Shown: positions 56,937 to 64,000 of the stretch, one piece after another
How positions within the stretch are numbered: position 1 is the first letter of the stretch
Layout of the letters: each line of letters starts with the position of its first letter
Origin: Shewanella hafniensis
GTDB taxonomy: Bacteria; Pseudomonadota; Gammaproteobacteria; Enterobacterales; Shewanellaceae
DNA: 64,000 nucleotides
Assembly: GCF_019655335.1 (NCBI RefSeq)
Contig: NZ_BPFD01000006.1
Coordinates: forward strand, 38,312 to 102,311
Direction: 5' to 3'
The notes under the pieces: generated by a model
What the model was told of the DNA's origin: nothing
Seen by the model: the letters and a program-made list of their open reading frames with translations, nothing else
The model's database searches: none
Made by a program: the position numbers and the translations under genes

Positions 56937-58001
56937 TTATTCGTCAGTTGCCGCGCGGAAATGGCGGGCATGGCGTTGTTCATCTAAGCTGGAGATAATT
57001 TTATGGTAATTATTAAAGCGATCTGCGCTGATCTTACCTTGGCTCAGGGCTTCTTGCAGTGCACAGCCGGGATCGTCACCGTGTTTACAATCGCGGAATT
57101 TACATGCGCCAAGATACTCGCGAAACTCGATAAAGCACCAGCCGACACGTTGTGCAGGAAGATGCCATAGGGCGAATTCGCGCACGCCAGGAGAGTCGAT
57201 TAAATCGCCGCCACTAGGCAAGTGCAACAGCTTAGCAGTGGTAGTAGTGTGTTGACCTAAACCTGAGTTATCGGAAACATCGCCGATAATAAGCTCTGCA
57301 TCGGGTAGTAATGCATTGATGATCGATGATTTACCCACACCAGATTGGCCGGCAAACACGCTGACTTTATCTTTGAGTATGCCTTTGATGGTATCGATAC
57401 CATCGCCAAGCTTGCTGCTGACCTTATAAACCGGATAGCCAATGTCTTTGTAGCGCTGTAGCGCTTCGTCGATTGCCTGCGCTTCATCGGGATTGAGCAA
57501 GTCAATTTTATTCAAAATGATGATAGGCGGAATATCGGTATCTTCGGCAGCCACTAAATAACGGTCGATGATCTGGGTGGTAAAGCTGGGTAATACCGAG
57601 GAGACAATCAAAATTTGGTCGATATTCGAGGCGATAATTTTCACGCCATCGTATAAATCTGGGCGTGTAAGTGATGAGCGACGTGGATGAACGGCTTCAA
57701 CAATACCTGCGATACCGCTATTGGCTTGGCTCTCAATGGCTAAGCGTACGATGACTTTATCGCCAGTCACTAAACTGGTGACGGCACGGCGAATATTACA
57801 GCGCACAATTTGGCCGCTTTCAGTTTCTATGTCGGCATGTTGGCCAAAACGTGAAATCACAGTACCGGGCTGTTCTTGCCCCAATGAACTATCCTGTAAC
57901 TCTGGCGTATTTTTATCGCCACTGTCACGATTGAGTCGCTTCTCGTGATTAGCGCGCATACGGCGTAATTGACCTTGGCTTAGGGGTTTCTTTTTACTCA
58001 C
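56937..58001 (-). CDS. rsgA: Small ribosomal subunit GTPase RsgA
   Basis: A 354-aa circularly permuted GTPase that checks 30S maturation. N-terminal OB fold (GTVISRFGQHADIETESG), G4 IILNKIDLL, G1 FAGQSGVGKSSIINALL, G2 TTTAKLLHL, G3 LIDSPGVREFALW. C-terminal zinc domain: CKFRDCKHGDDPGC, with a Cys-x4-Cys-x-His-x5-Cys arrangement. GTG start at 58001. Divergent from orn by 112 bases. A basic N-terminal tail (KKKPLSQGQLRRMRANHEKR) is normal for the family. Confidence 0.95.
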   Translation of the reverse strand: MSKKKPLSQGQLRRMRANHEKRLNRDSGDKNTPELQDSSLGQEQPGTVISRFGQHADIETESGQIVRCNIRRAVTSLVTGDKVIVRLAIESQANSGIAGIVEAVHPRRSSLTRPDLYDGVKIIASNIDQILIVSSVLPSFTTQIIDRYLVAAEDTDIPPIIILNKIDLLNPDEAQAIDEALQRYKDIGYPVYKVSSKLGDGIDTIKGILKDKVSVFAGQSGVGKSSIINALLPDAELIIGDVSDNSGLGQHTTTTAKLLHLPSGGDLIDSPGVREFALWHLPAQRVGWCFIEFREYLGACKFRDCKHGDDPGCALQEALSQGKISADRFNNYHKIISSLDEQRHARHFRAATDE

Positions 58002-58113
58002 TGATTCGTCTTCGTCAATTAGGTGATTTTTTGTGTTGGAAAAAAGCAGTATGATACACGCTCTTGAATAAAAAAGCCTGAATTTAGGCTAACTGACACG
58101 ATAAGGCTGATTT

Positions 58114-58659
58114 ATGACGGCAGATGTAAATAATCTCATTTGGATCGATTTGGAAATGACAGGGTTAGAGCCCGACGTCGACAGGATCATTGAAATTGCC
58201 ACGTTAGTGACAGATCAAGAACTCAATATTATCGGTCAAGGTCCGGTTATCGCGATTCATCAATCGGATGACGTGCTGGCTGCTATGGATGATTGGAATC
58301 AAAAGCACCATGGTGAGTCAGGGTTGATTGACCGCGTTCGTGCTAGCCAAGAAACCGAAGCGCAAGCCGTGGCTAAGACGATTGCCTTCTTAGAACAGTA
58401 TGTTCCTAAGGGTGCTTCTCCAATGTGTGGTAACAGTATTGGCCAAGATAGACGCTTCTTAAATCGTTATATGCGCGAGCTGGAAGATTATTTCCACTAC
58501 CGCAATGTGGATGTCAGTACAATTAAAGAGCTAGTGAAGCGTTGGAGCCCAGAAACTATGGCGGGCTTTAAGAAGCAAAACACTCACCAAGCACTGCAGG
58601 ATATCCAAGAGTCGATCGCTGAATTGCAGTATTATCGCAGCAAAGTATTTAAAATTTGA
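58114..58659 (+). CDS. orn: Oligoribonuclease
   Basis: A 181-aa DEDDh exonuclease that degrades 2-5 nt RNAs, including pGpG from c-di-GMP breakdown. Motifs: [21 protein letters not shown] (first Asp-Glu), [17 protein letters not shown] and the final [11 protein letters not shown] with the catalytic His and Asp. Standard length. Followed by the tRNA-Gly array, as in E. coli. Confidence 0.96.
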   Translation: MTADVNNLIWIDLEMTGLEPDVDRIIEIATLVTDQELNIIGQGPVIAIHQSDDVLAAMDDWNQKHHGESGLIDRVRASQETEAQAVAKTIAFLEQYVPKGASPMCGNSIGQDRRFLNRYMRELEDYFHYRNVDVSTIKELVKRWSPETMAGFKKQNTHQALQDIQESIAELQYYRSKVFKI

Positions 58660-58689
58660 CCGATCAGTAGATAAATATGCAAGAAGGGG

Positions 58690-58717
58690 TTGCAGCCGCA
58701 TGAATTTTTCATATAAT
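58690..58717 (+). promoter_or_regulatory. tRNA-Gly array promoter
   Basis: TTGCAG (58690-58695), a 16-base spacer and a consensus TATAAT (58712-58717) followed by the GC-rich discriminator GCGGCC. This composition is typical of strong stringently controlled stable-RNA promoters, and it points at the tRNA-Gly genes. Confidence 0.7.
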
Positions 58718-58769
58718 GCGGCCTCAACTTTTTGATGCGAACAGAGATGTACGGTCATTTAGATTGAAT

Positions 58770-58824
58770 GCGACATTAGCTCAGTTGATAAAGGTTAAAG
58801 GCGATACCTTTGTTAATGTTGAAG
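58770..58824 (+). pseudogene. Degenerate tRNA-Gly remnant A
   Basis: GCGACATTAGCTCAGTT is identical to the 5' part of the intact tRNA. A 14-base stretch (the intact genes have 6), GCGATACCTT, and a disrupted anticodon arm follow. The 3' half is missing. First unit of the array. Confidence 0.8.
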
Positions 58825-58848
58825 GCAAATGTAGCAGCGATGCAAAAA

Positions 58849-58924
58849 GCGACATTAGCTCAGTTGGTAGAGCGATACCTTGCCAAGGTATAGGTCATCG
58901 GTTCGAACCCGATATGTCGCTCCA
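58849..58924 (+). tRNA. tRNA-Gly(GCC), copy 1
   Basis: A 76-base gene with encoded CCA. Acceptor stem GCGACAT/ATGTCGC, D arm GCTCAGTTGGTAGAGC, anticodon loop TTGCCAA (anticodon GCC), T arm with GGTTCGAACC. Identical to copies 2 and 3. Confidence 0.97.
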
Positions 58925-58966
58925 AATTAAAATTTAGTGATTTGCCAAATCATTAATACAGATTAT

Positions 58967-59042
58967 GCGACATTAGCTCAGTTGGTAGAGCGATACCTTG
59001 CCAAGGTATAGGTCATCGGTTCGAACCCGATATGTCGCTCCA
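58967..59042 (+). tRNA. tRNA-Gly(GCC), copy 2
   Basis: Identical 76-base gene with CCA, separated from copy 1 by a 42-base spacer that is itself largely repeated between copies 2 and 3 (period 118 bases). Confidence 0.97.
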
Positions 59043-59084
59043 AATTAAAACTTAGTGATTTACCAAATCATTAGTACAGATTAT

Positions 59085-59160
59085 GCGACATTAGCTCAGT
59101 TGGTAGAGCGATACCTTGCCAAGGTATAGGTCATCGGTTCGAACCCGATATGTCGCTCCA
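59085..59160 (+). tRNA. tRNA-Gly(GCC), copy 3
   Basis: Identical 76-base gene with CCA. Last intact unit; a decayed copy follows 27 bases on. Confidence 0.97.
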
Positions 59161-59187
59161 ATTTCCTAAATATCCCACTACTCAATT

Positions 59188-59285
59188 GACATTAGCTCAG
59201 TTACCAACTTGATATGGCGATACCTTCTTTTTTGCCAAGGTATAGGTCATAGGTTCGAACCGCTCTTGATCAAAATCATGTCGCT
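59188..59285 (+). pseudogene. Degenerate tRNA-Gly remnant B
   Basis: All parts of the tRNA are present in order (GACATTAGCTCAGTT, GCGATACCTT, TGCCAAGGTATAGGTCAT, GGTTCGAACC, ATGTCGCT). Insertions of 8, about 7 and about 12 bases occur at the D loop, anticodon loop and after the T arm. It cannot fold normally and lacks CCA. Confidence 0.85.
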
Positions 59286-59660
59286 GTAATTCCGTTAAAC
59301 TCTCAACAGCGACTTTTTCACGTCATTCCCTCAATTAGCTCATCTATATCCTTTCTTGATTAACGACTTTCCACTGCAAACCCTCTATATCTGATTCATC
59401 ATGTACAACCAAAGGCTTACGTTAACCTATTGGGTTAAGTGTTTTGAGATCTCTTTTGGCTTTTCTCTCTTACACAAAACGGTGTGATTGGATTTAGATG
59501 CGTGATCTGAAGCGTGTTTCTTCAAGTTTTCCTAAATTAGATAGCTTCGCGAAAGTTAAATTATGACCTTGTTCAAATATTCGTAACGCTTTTGCTCACA
59601 TAATGAAGCTAGACAAAATTAATAGCGCCAAGTAGTTGGCCTGACAGTGGAGTGCATTAT
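59286..59660. other. Intergenic region after tRNA array
   Basis: 375 AT-rich bases. I see no supported gene or repeat. The T-rich segment near 59311-59320 could act as a weak tRNA-operon terminator. Confidence 0.4.
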
Positions 59661-60116
59661 ATGCGTATTCAACAATTACGTGATCTACTTGAGTATGTGG
59701 CAAATTGCCGCTTAGATATGGCGCAACTCTATGGCCGACTCAATAATCAAGCTGACTCGGCCCGTGTGAAAATGATGCTGGATTATTTTGAGTCACATCA
59801 AAAAACCATGGCGGAGAAACTGCGTGATTATATGGAAGAAGCGCCACATCGTATTCTTGATACTTGGTATAAAGACTTCACTTTTGAAGACTTTACCAAG
59901 CGTTGCCAAGATATTATGTTGCCCGCAAACATGAATGAAGACGATGTGCTCAACTTGCACTTAGACTTAGAAAATCGTCTGATTGGTTTGTTAGAAAAAA
60001 CGGTTAACTCCACCACTGCCGAAGATGCGCGTAATGCGTTAGCTAATTTGATCCGCGTGGAAAAAACTCAGCAGCAACGTTTAGTCCATAGTACGATTCG
60101 GATGGACGATATCTAA
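59661..60116 (+). CDS. Hypothetical all-helical protein
   Basis: A 151-aa cytoplasmic protein predicted to be a helical bundle. It starts MRIQQLRDLLEYVANCRLDMAQ, continues YGRLNNQADSARVKMMLDYF and ends VHSTIRMDDI. No signal, membrane or nucleotide motif is seen, and no ExxH metal pair proves a ferritin-like site. GGAG lies 8 bases before the ATG. It occupies the position between the tRNA-Gly genes and nnr that queG holds in E. coli. Function unknown. A terminator follows. Confidence 0.7.
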   Translation: MRIQQLRDLLEYVANCRLDMAQLYGRLNNQADSARVKMMLDYFESHQKTMAEKLRDYMEEAPHRILDTWYKDFTFEDFTKRCQDIMLPANMNEDDVLNLHLDLENRLIGLLEKTVNSTTAEDARNALANLIRVEKTQQQRLVHSTIRMDDI

Positions 60117-60139
60117 ACCGTTATTTCTTCTCGATTCCT

Positions 60140-60162
60140 AAAGCCAGCCGAGTGCTGGCTTT
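60140..60162 (+). terminator. Terminator after helical protein gene
   Basis: AAAGCCAGC (60140-60148) pairs with GCTGGCTTT (60154-60162) with a 5-base loop, followed by TGTCTTTG. Confidence 0.8.
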
Positions 60163-60386
60163 TGTCTTTGTATTATCTATGTATTGATGACTTTTGATCT
60201 ACTTGGCGTCATTTGGACGGGTAACTGCGTCTGAACTGATTTACGTCATAATTATCCGCTCTGATTCTTGCTATTTTCTTACTTTAATTGGCTGATTCTT
60301 TATCGGTCTTGCTCAATGCTGCTAAGACTCCTATGGTGAGGTAACTCATGGTGGAATGAAGTCGTTGGCGTCTAAGGAGATCCTTT

Positions 60387-61871
60387 ATGGCACAAGATCT
60401 ATCGCAATTCCCCAAGGCCTTATTTACCCAAGCACAGGTTCGTGATGCTGAACTGAGCGCTGTGTCGCAGGGAGCTTCTAGCCTCTATGAATTGGTCGAG
60501 CGTGCTGGCGCGGCGGCTTTTGAGTGTTTAGTGAAGCATAACCCCAACGCTTCTTCTGTATTTATCCTCGCTGGCAGCGGTAACAATGGTGCCGATGCCT
60601 TAGTGTGCGCCCGTTTAGCCCGTGCCTGTGGTATGGCCGTTTCTGTGATGATGACGTTAGCGGCAGGCACGCCTGAGTGTCAGCAAGCATTGGCCCATTA
60701 TCTTAAAGACGGCGGAGAGTTACTGCCAAAAGCCGTTGCGCCCATTCTTGCGGCCAAGATTATCGTCGATGGTTTACTCGGTACAGGTGTGCGAGATGCG
60801 GTGCGCGACGATATGGCTGAGTATATTAGTGCAATCAATGATAATTCGGCTTGGGTATTGAGTCTTGATTTACCCTCTGGAGTCATTGCTGATACAGGCG
60901 CCGTAGTAGGTGTTGCTGTGATGGCGGATATCACCTTATGTTTTGGTGGTTTAAAGCAAGGTGTTTTAACGGGTAAGGCACGGCATTACAGTGGTGAGCT
61001 TGAATTTGCAGATTTAGGATTAACGCCTTTCTTTGCTGAAGCGAGCGCACAAAGAGTAGGAAGAGAGACTCTTAAGGACTATTTTGCCGCCCGAGCACGG
61101 GATAGCCATAAAGGCCAATCGGGTAAAGTCACTGTCATCGGTGGTGATATGGGCATGGCTGGCGCCGTGCGACTGGCAAGTGAGGCATGTCTGCGTGCCG
61201 GTGCTGGGTTAGTCACAGTGATCAGTCGACCAGAGCATCAGTTGACGGTAAATGTCTCCCGTCCTGAATTGATGTTTTGGGGTTGCGATCTAGTCGATAT
61301 GGAAGTGTATCTGCGCTTAGGTTGGGCGCAGGTTATCGTACTTGGCCCCGGTTTAGGTAAACATGACTGGGGCTATAACTTGTTTAAAGCCGTGGGCTTA
61401 AGCGATAAACCCTGTGTTTTGGATGCTGATGCTTTAAATCTACTCAGTAATGAGCCGCGTCGGCAAACCAATTGGGTGCTAACACCGCATCCGGGTGAGG
61501 CGGCGCGTTTACTCGGTTGCTCTGTGGCAGAAATTGAGCAGGATAGGTTTGCGGCAGTGCGGGCTATACAGCAAAAGTACGGCGGTGTTGTGTTGCTAAA
61601 AGGCGCTGGAACCGTCATTTTTGATGGCAAACAAATGGTTGTTGCGCCTGTTGGTAATCCTGGGCTTGCCAGTGGTGGGTGTGGTGATGTGTTATCTGGT
61701 ATTATAGGCGCGCTCATGGCTCAAGGAATGGATAACATGCAAGCGACTGTGCTGGGTGTTGTTGTACATGGTTGCGCCGCCGATCTTGCGGCAATACAGG
61801 GAGAACGGGGTATGTTAGCGAGTGATTTAATGCCTTTTATTCGCCAATTAGTGAATAGTGATTTACTCTAG
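60387..61871 (+). CDS. nnr: Bifunctional NAD(P)H-hydrate repair enzyme
   Basis: A 494-aa protein. The N-terminal YjeF_N epimerase (about 1-220; FILAGSGNNGADALVCAR, VDGLLGTGV, LSLDLPSGV) interconverts NAD(P)HX epimers. The C-terminal ADP-dependent dehydratase (about 230-490; GKVTVIGGDMGMAGAVRLAS, VLGPGLGK, VLDADALNLL, LTPHPGEAARLLG, GNPGLASGGCGDVLSGIIGAL) restores NAD(P)H. First of nnr-tsaE-amiB; the order matches E. coli. Confidence 0.95.
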   Translation: MAQDLSQFPKALFTQAQVRDAELSAVSQGASSLYELVERAGAAAFECLVKHNPNASSVFILAGSGNNGADALVCARLARACGMAVSVMMTLAAGTPECQQALAHYLKDGGELLPKAVAPILAAKIIVDGLLGTGVRDAVRDDMAEYISAINDNSAWVLSLDLPSGVIADTGAVVGVAVMADITLCFGGLKQGVLTGKARHYSGELEFADLGLTPFFAEASAQRVGRETLKDYFAARARDSHKGQSGKVTVIGGDMGMAGAVRLASEACLRAGAGLVTVISRPEHQLTVNVSRPELMFWGCDLVDMEVYLRLGWAQVIVLGPGLGKHDWGYNLFKAVGLSDKPCVLDADALNLLSNEPRRQTNWVLTPHPGEAARLLGCSVAEIEQDRFAAVRAIQQKYGGVVLLKGAGTVIFDGKQMVVAPVGNPGLASGGCGDVLSGIIGALMAQGMDNMQATVLGVVVHGCAADLAAIQGERGMLASDLMPFIRQLVNSDLL

Positions 61872-61972
61872 GCGGTATGTGAGACTCAAGCGGGGCTGGG
61901 CTTTGTTCTATACCTGTACCTTTTTAGGCTTGAGTCGCTTCTCCATCAATAACAGCAGTGATATAAGCGGAT

Positions 61973-62431
61973 ATGACAGAGTTAACTTTTTTCTTAGACA
62001 ACGAAGACGACACTATTGCGGTTGGGCAAAAATTAGCCCGCCATGTCCAAGCGCCTTTGACTCTGTATCTTACGGGTGATTTAGGTGCCGGTAAAACGAC
62101 GCTGAGTCGCGGCTTAATTCAAGGTTTAGGTCATAAAGGAGCAGTTAAAAGCCCGACTTACACTTTAGTTGAACCATATGAGCTGGATGGTGTCGAAGTT
62201 TATCATTTTGATTTGTATCGTTTAAACGATCCAGAAGAACTGGAGTTTATGGGTATTCGTGATTACTTCACAGATAAGAGTCTGTGCATTGTTGAATGGC
62301 CAGATAAGGGAGAGGGTTTATTGCCCGATGCCGATGTCCATATGCATTTAAGTTATCAAAATAGTGGGCGTGAAATACGCATAGACGCCTTGTCAGAGCC
62401 AGGTGAAAAGTTATTAAAAGCGATAAAATAA
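61973..62431 (+). CDS. tsaE: tRNA t6A biosynthesis ATPase TsaE
   Basis: A 152-aa ATPase needed for threonylcarbamoyl adenosine at position 37 of ANN-decoding tRNAs. P-loop [21 protein letters not shown], then [36 protein letters not shown] and [13 protein letters not shown]. Normal length. Partners TsaB/C/D lie elsewhere. 8 bases separate it from amiB. Confidence 0.95.
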   Translation: MTELTFFLDNEDDTIAVGQKLARHVQAPLTLYLTGDLGAGKTTLSRGLIQGLGHKGAVKSPTYTLVEPYELDGVEVYHFDLYRLNDPEELEFMGIRDYFTDKSLCIVEWPDKGEGLLPDADVHMHLSYQNSGREIRIDALSEPGEKLLKAIK

Positions 62432-62439
62432 AAACTAAA

Positions 62440-63858
62440 ATGATAAAAAATAACCCCTTTTTTCAAATTATTATTCTTTCTTTATGTTCTTTTTTATCTG
62501 TGACGGCCCATGCGGCTAATCAGTTAGAAAGCGTACGTATTTGGGCTGCGCCTGAGTCAACTCGAATCGTGTTTGACCTAAGCGAAGTCCCGGATTACAC
62601 CTATTTCTCTTTAGATGGTCCTAATCGCTTAGTGGTGGATTTAAAAAAGTCCGCCACTAAAGTTGCGCTTAAAAATATTGAAAACAACAGTAAGTTAGTC
62701 AAGGGCGTGCGAGTCAGTAAGTCGCCGACTAAGGGCGATTTGCGCTTAGTCATAGATTTGGTGAAGCCACTGAATGCGAGCTTGTTTTCGTTGCCCGTAA
62801 CTGCGCCCTACGGCAATCGTCTCGTGGTTGATTTGGAAGATAAAACCTTAACAACCGCCACTGCAGTTGTGTCATCAACCCCTGTTAAAACGGTTACTCA
62901 AGCGGCAAAGTCATCCCGTGACATTGTGATTGCTATCGATGCGGGCCATGGTGGCGACGATCCCGGCTCCATTGGCCCTTCGGGCGTTTATGAAAAAAAG
63001 GTGGCTCTAGAAATCGCCAGACGTGTTTCGAGTAAAATCAATGACACGCCCGGCATGCGCGCTGTGATGATCCGTACCGGCGATTATTTTGTGAATCTGA
63101 ATAAGCGCTCTGAGTTGGCCCGCAACAGTAAGGCCGATCTGCTCATTTCTATCCATGCCGATGCTTTTACATCACCCAATCCGCGCGGGGCCTCTGTGTG
63201 GGTATTATCTATGCGTCGTGCTAACAGTGAAATTGGCCGTTGGTTAGAGCAAAAAGAAAAACATTCTGAGTTGCTGGGCGGTGCGGGGGAAATTATCCAA
63301 AACACGGATAATGAACAGTATTTGGCTATGACGCTGCTCGATATGTCAATGAACAGTTCGATGGCAATTGGCCATTCTGTTGCGGGGGATATTTTAAAAG
63401 ATTTAGGTGGCGTGACTCAATTGCATAAAAGTCGCCCTGAGTCCGCGAGTTTAGCCGTGCTGAAGTCACCGGATATTCCTTCAATCTTGGTTGAAACGGG
63501 CTTTATTTCAAACCCTAAAGAAGAGCGTTTACTGTCGAGTAGTCGGCATCAAGAAAGCATTGCCGATGCTATTTACAAAGGTGTGAGTCGTTACTATCAC
63601 AATAATCCGCCCGCGGACACTTTGCTTGCCCAGCGTGGCGGCGCAAGTTCTAGCAATACTAAATCGACAAAAGAGAGAACGCCAACTGCTTATGTGGGAA
63701 GTTCAACGGCATCGAATGTCAAACATAAAGTCAGTCGTGGTGAGTCTTTATCAGCCATTGCGCAGCGTTACCGTGTGCCTATGTCTAGCACTGAAGAATC
63801 CCCTGATGATTTACAAATAAATCATCAAATTAGGGTGGAAGCACATCTTGTTGCATGA
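62440..63858 (+). CDS. amiB: N-acetylmuramoyl-L-alanine amidase AmiB, 3' end replaced by IS
   Basis: The frame encodes 472 aa, of which about 450 are native. Signal peptide (IIILSLCSFLSVTAHA), AMIN domain (about 27-125), Amidase_3 zinc domain (about 160-390: IDAGHGGDDPGSIG, Glu in YEKKVALEIARR, SIHADAF, ILVETGFIS), then a Ser/Thr-rich linker and the start of a LysM domain (HKVSRGESLSAIAQRYRVPM). Residues 451-472 (TEESPDDLQINHQIRVEAHL...) come from the inserted IS end at 63791. Amidase_3 is complete, so enzyme activity may persist, but LysM is cut and downstream genes would be separated from the operon. Confidence 0.9.
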   Translation: MIKNNPFFQIIILSLCSFLSVTAHAANQLESVRIWAAPESTRIVFDLSEVPDYTYFSLDGPNRLVVDLKKSATKVALKNIENNSKLVKGVRVSKSPTKGDLRLVIDLVKPLNASLFSLPVTAPYGNRLVVDLEDKTLTTATAVVSSTPVKTVTQAAKSSRDIVIAIDAGHGGDDPGSIGPSGVYEKKVALEIARRVSSKINDTPGMRAVMIRTGDYFVNLNKRSELARNSKADLLISIHADAFTSPNPRGASVWVLSMRRANSEIGRWLEQKEKHSELLGGAGEIIQNTDNEQYLAMTLLDMSMNSSMAIGHSVAGDILKDLGGVTQLHKSRPESASLAVLKSPDIPSILVETGFISNPKEERLLSSSRHQESIADAIYKGVSRYYHNNPPADTLLAQRGGASSSNTKSTKERTPTAYVGSSTASNVKHKVSRGESLSAIAQRYRVPMSSTEESPDDLQINHQIRVEAHLVA

Positions 63859-63899
63859 TCAAATGGTTTCGCTAAAAACTACACTTGGACAACAAGATG
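63844..63899 (-). ncRNA. RNA-OUT-like antisense hairpin
   Basis: CATCTTGTTG (63844-63853) pairs with CAACAAGATG (63890-63899); outer bases extend the stem to about 13 bp with one G-U. In IS10 this inverted arrangement forms RNA-OUT, an antisense RNA that blocks transposase translation. Here it covers the transposase start codon. Confidence 0.6.
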
Positions 63900-64000
63900 C
63901 GCGAAGCCAATATCCTACAACATTCTTTACACCAATACTGCCCAGAACTTCACCTAAAACGATTAAACAGCTTGATGCTGGCCTCTAAGGCACTGATTGA
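63897..64000 (+). CDS. IS10-like transposase, N-terminal part
   Basis: The frame from ATG 63897 reads MREANILQHSLHQYCPELHL and continues with KRLNSLMLASKALI to the window edge. It is plainly related to the start of IS10 transposase (CPELHLKRLNSL is shared), so IS4 family, DDE catalytic core beyond the window. 34 codons visible, truncated by the window. Confidence 0.88.
   Translation, partial: MREANILQHSLHQYCPELHLKRLNSLMLASKALI

Larger units (their letters stand above)
63791..64000 (+). mobile_element. IS10-like (IS4 family) insertion, left end
   Basis: The end CTGAAGAATCCCCTGATGA and the following ~105 bases match the layout of the IS10 end next to the transposase start: the ATCCCCT end, a GATCAAATGGTTTCGC block and an ACAACAAGATG start region. 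It extends beyond the window. The 9 bases before it (TGTCTAGCA, 63782-63790) are the expected target duplication and match the right half of the IS10 hotspot NGCTNAGCN. Confidence 0.88.

Noticed and set aside
58716..58937. 73-aa frame across the tRNA array
   Set aside because: It reads through the tRNA remnant and copy 1; no ribosome site or protein-like pattern.
58849..59160. Regularly spaced repeats as a CRISPR array
   Set aside because: The 76-base repeats are tRNA-Gly genes with full cloverleaf parts, and the spacers are similar to each other.
63720..63858. Simple frameshift in the amiB C-terminus
   Set aside because: The change of sequence coincides exactly with an IS10-like end and transposase start, so insertion explains it better.

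Overview
The window is chromosomal DNA of a Shewanella-type gammaproteobacterium (Alteromonadales). The evidence is the gene content (an unusually dense set of two-component, c-di-GMP and chemoreceptor genes, together with cmoM, rraB, rapA, rimK, tpm and bfd) and a gene order shared with enteric bacteria around orn / tRNA-Gly / nnr-tsaE-amiB and rsgA / psd / mscM. No prophage, integron or CRISPR array is visible. Most of the DNA is ordinary core or shell genome.

Layout. 1-6 kb: a PDC/Cache-like membrane sensor, a 58-aa PA3496-like protein, and a tight operon of CHASE-PAS histidine kinase, single-domain receiver and REC-GGDEF-EAL protein. 6-12 kb: rimK, a TorF-family porin, an HU protein, a tandem-receiver protein and several small or secreted proteins. 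12-22.4 kb: an EAL-CBS-GGDEF protein, a TraB/GumN protein, cmoM, a mobile-looking repeat (copy 1), a MaoC-like dehydratase, ydhF, fhs and an MscS channel. 22.5-26.8 kb: small membrane proteins and a zinc-acquisition locus (Cys/His-rich small protein, His-repeat porin, ZnuA-like binding protein, ZnuB-like permease; no ATPase gene). 26.9-37.4 kb: plsC-like acyltransferase, rraB, a REC-CheC plus PAS-GGDEF pair, a crotonase, a DUF3530 protein, rapA and a PIN-PhoH ATPase. 37.5-49.6 kb: repeat copy 2, a 1238-aa hybrid kinase, a metzincin-like metalloprotease, a Ser/Thr kinase, a Cys-rich protein with tpm, bfd, and an Aer-type redox receptor whose reading frame is interrupted. 49.7-58 kb: a 2-hydroxyacid dehydrogenase, a DUF3392 protein, a glycerophosphodiesterase, mscM, an EamA transporter, psd and rsgA. 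58-64 kb: orn, a tRNA-Gly array, a helical protein of unknown role, nnr, tsaE and amiB, whose 3' end is cut by an IS10-like insertion that runs off the window.

The observations most worth following are: (1) an IS10-like element entering amiB inside its LysM domain, with an RNA-OUT-like antisense hairpin conserved; (2) a TGA at codon 10 of the Aer-like receptor, where the family has Arg; (3) two copies of a 263-312 bp repeat with about 25-bp terminal inverted repeats that differ by a compensatory change; (4) three intact tRNA-Gly(GCC) genes flanked on both sides by decayed copies with equally enlarged D-loop regions; (5) a zinc-uptake locus lacking its ATPase; and (6) several stand-alone signalling modules (degenerate tandem receiver, REC-CheC with a diguanylate cyclase). 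I do not see a clearly new defence or biosynthetic system. All functional names come from recognising family motifs in the translations; nothing was searched against a database.
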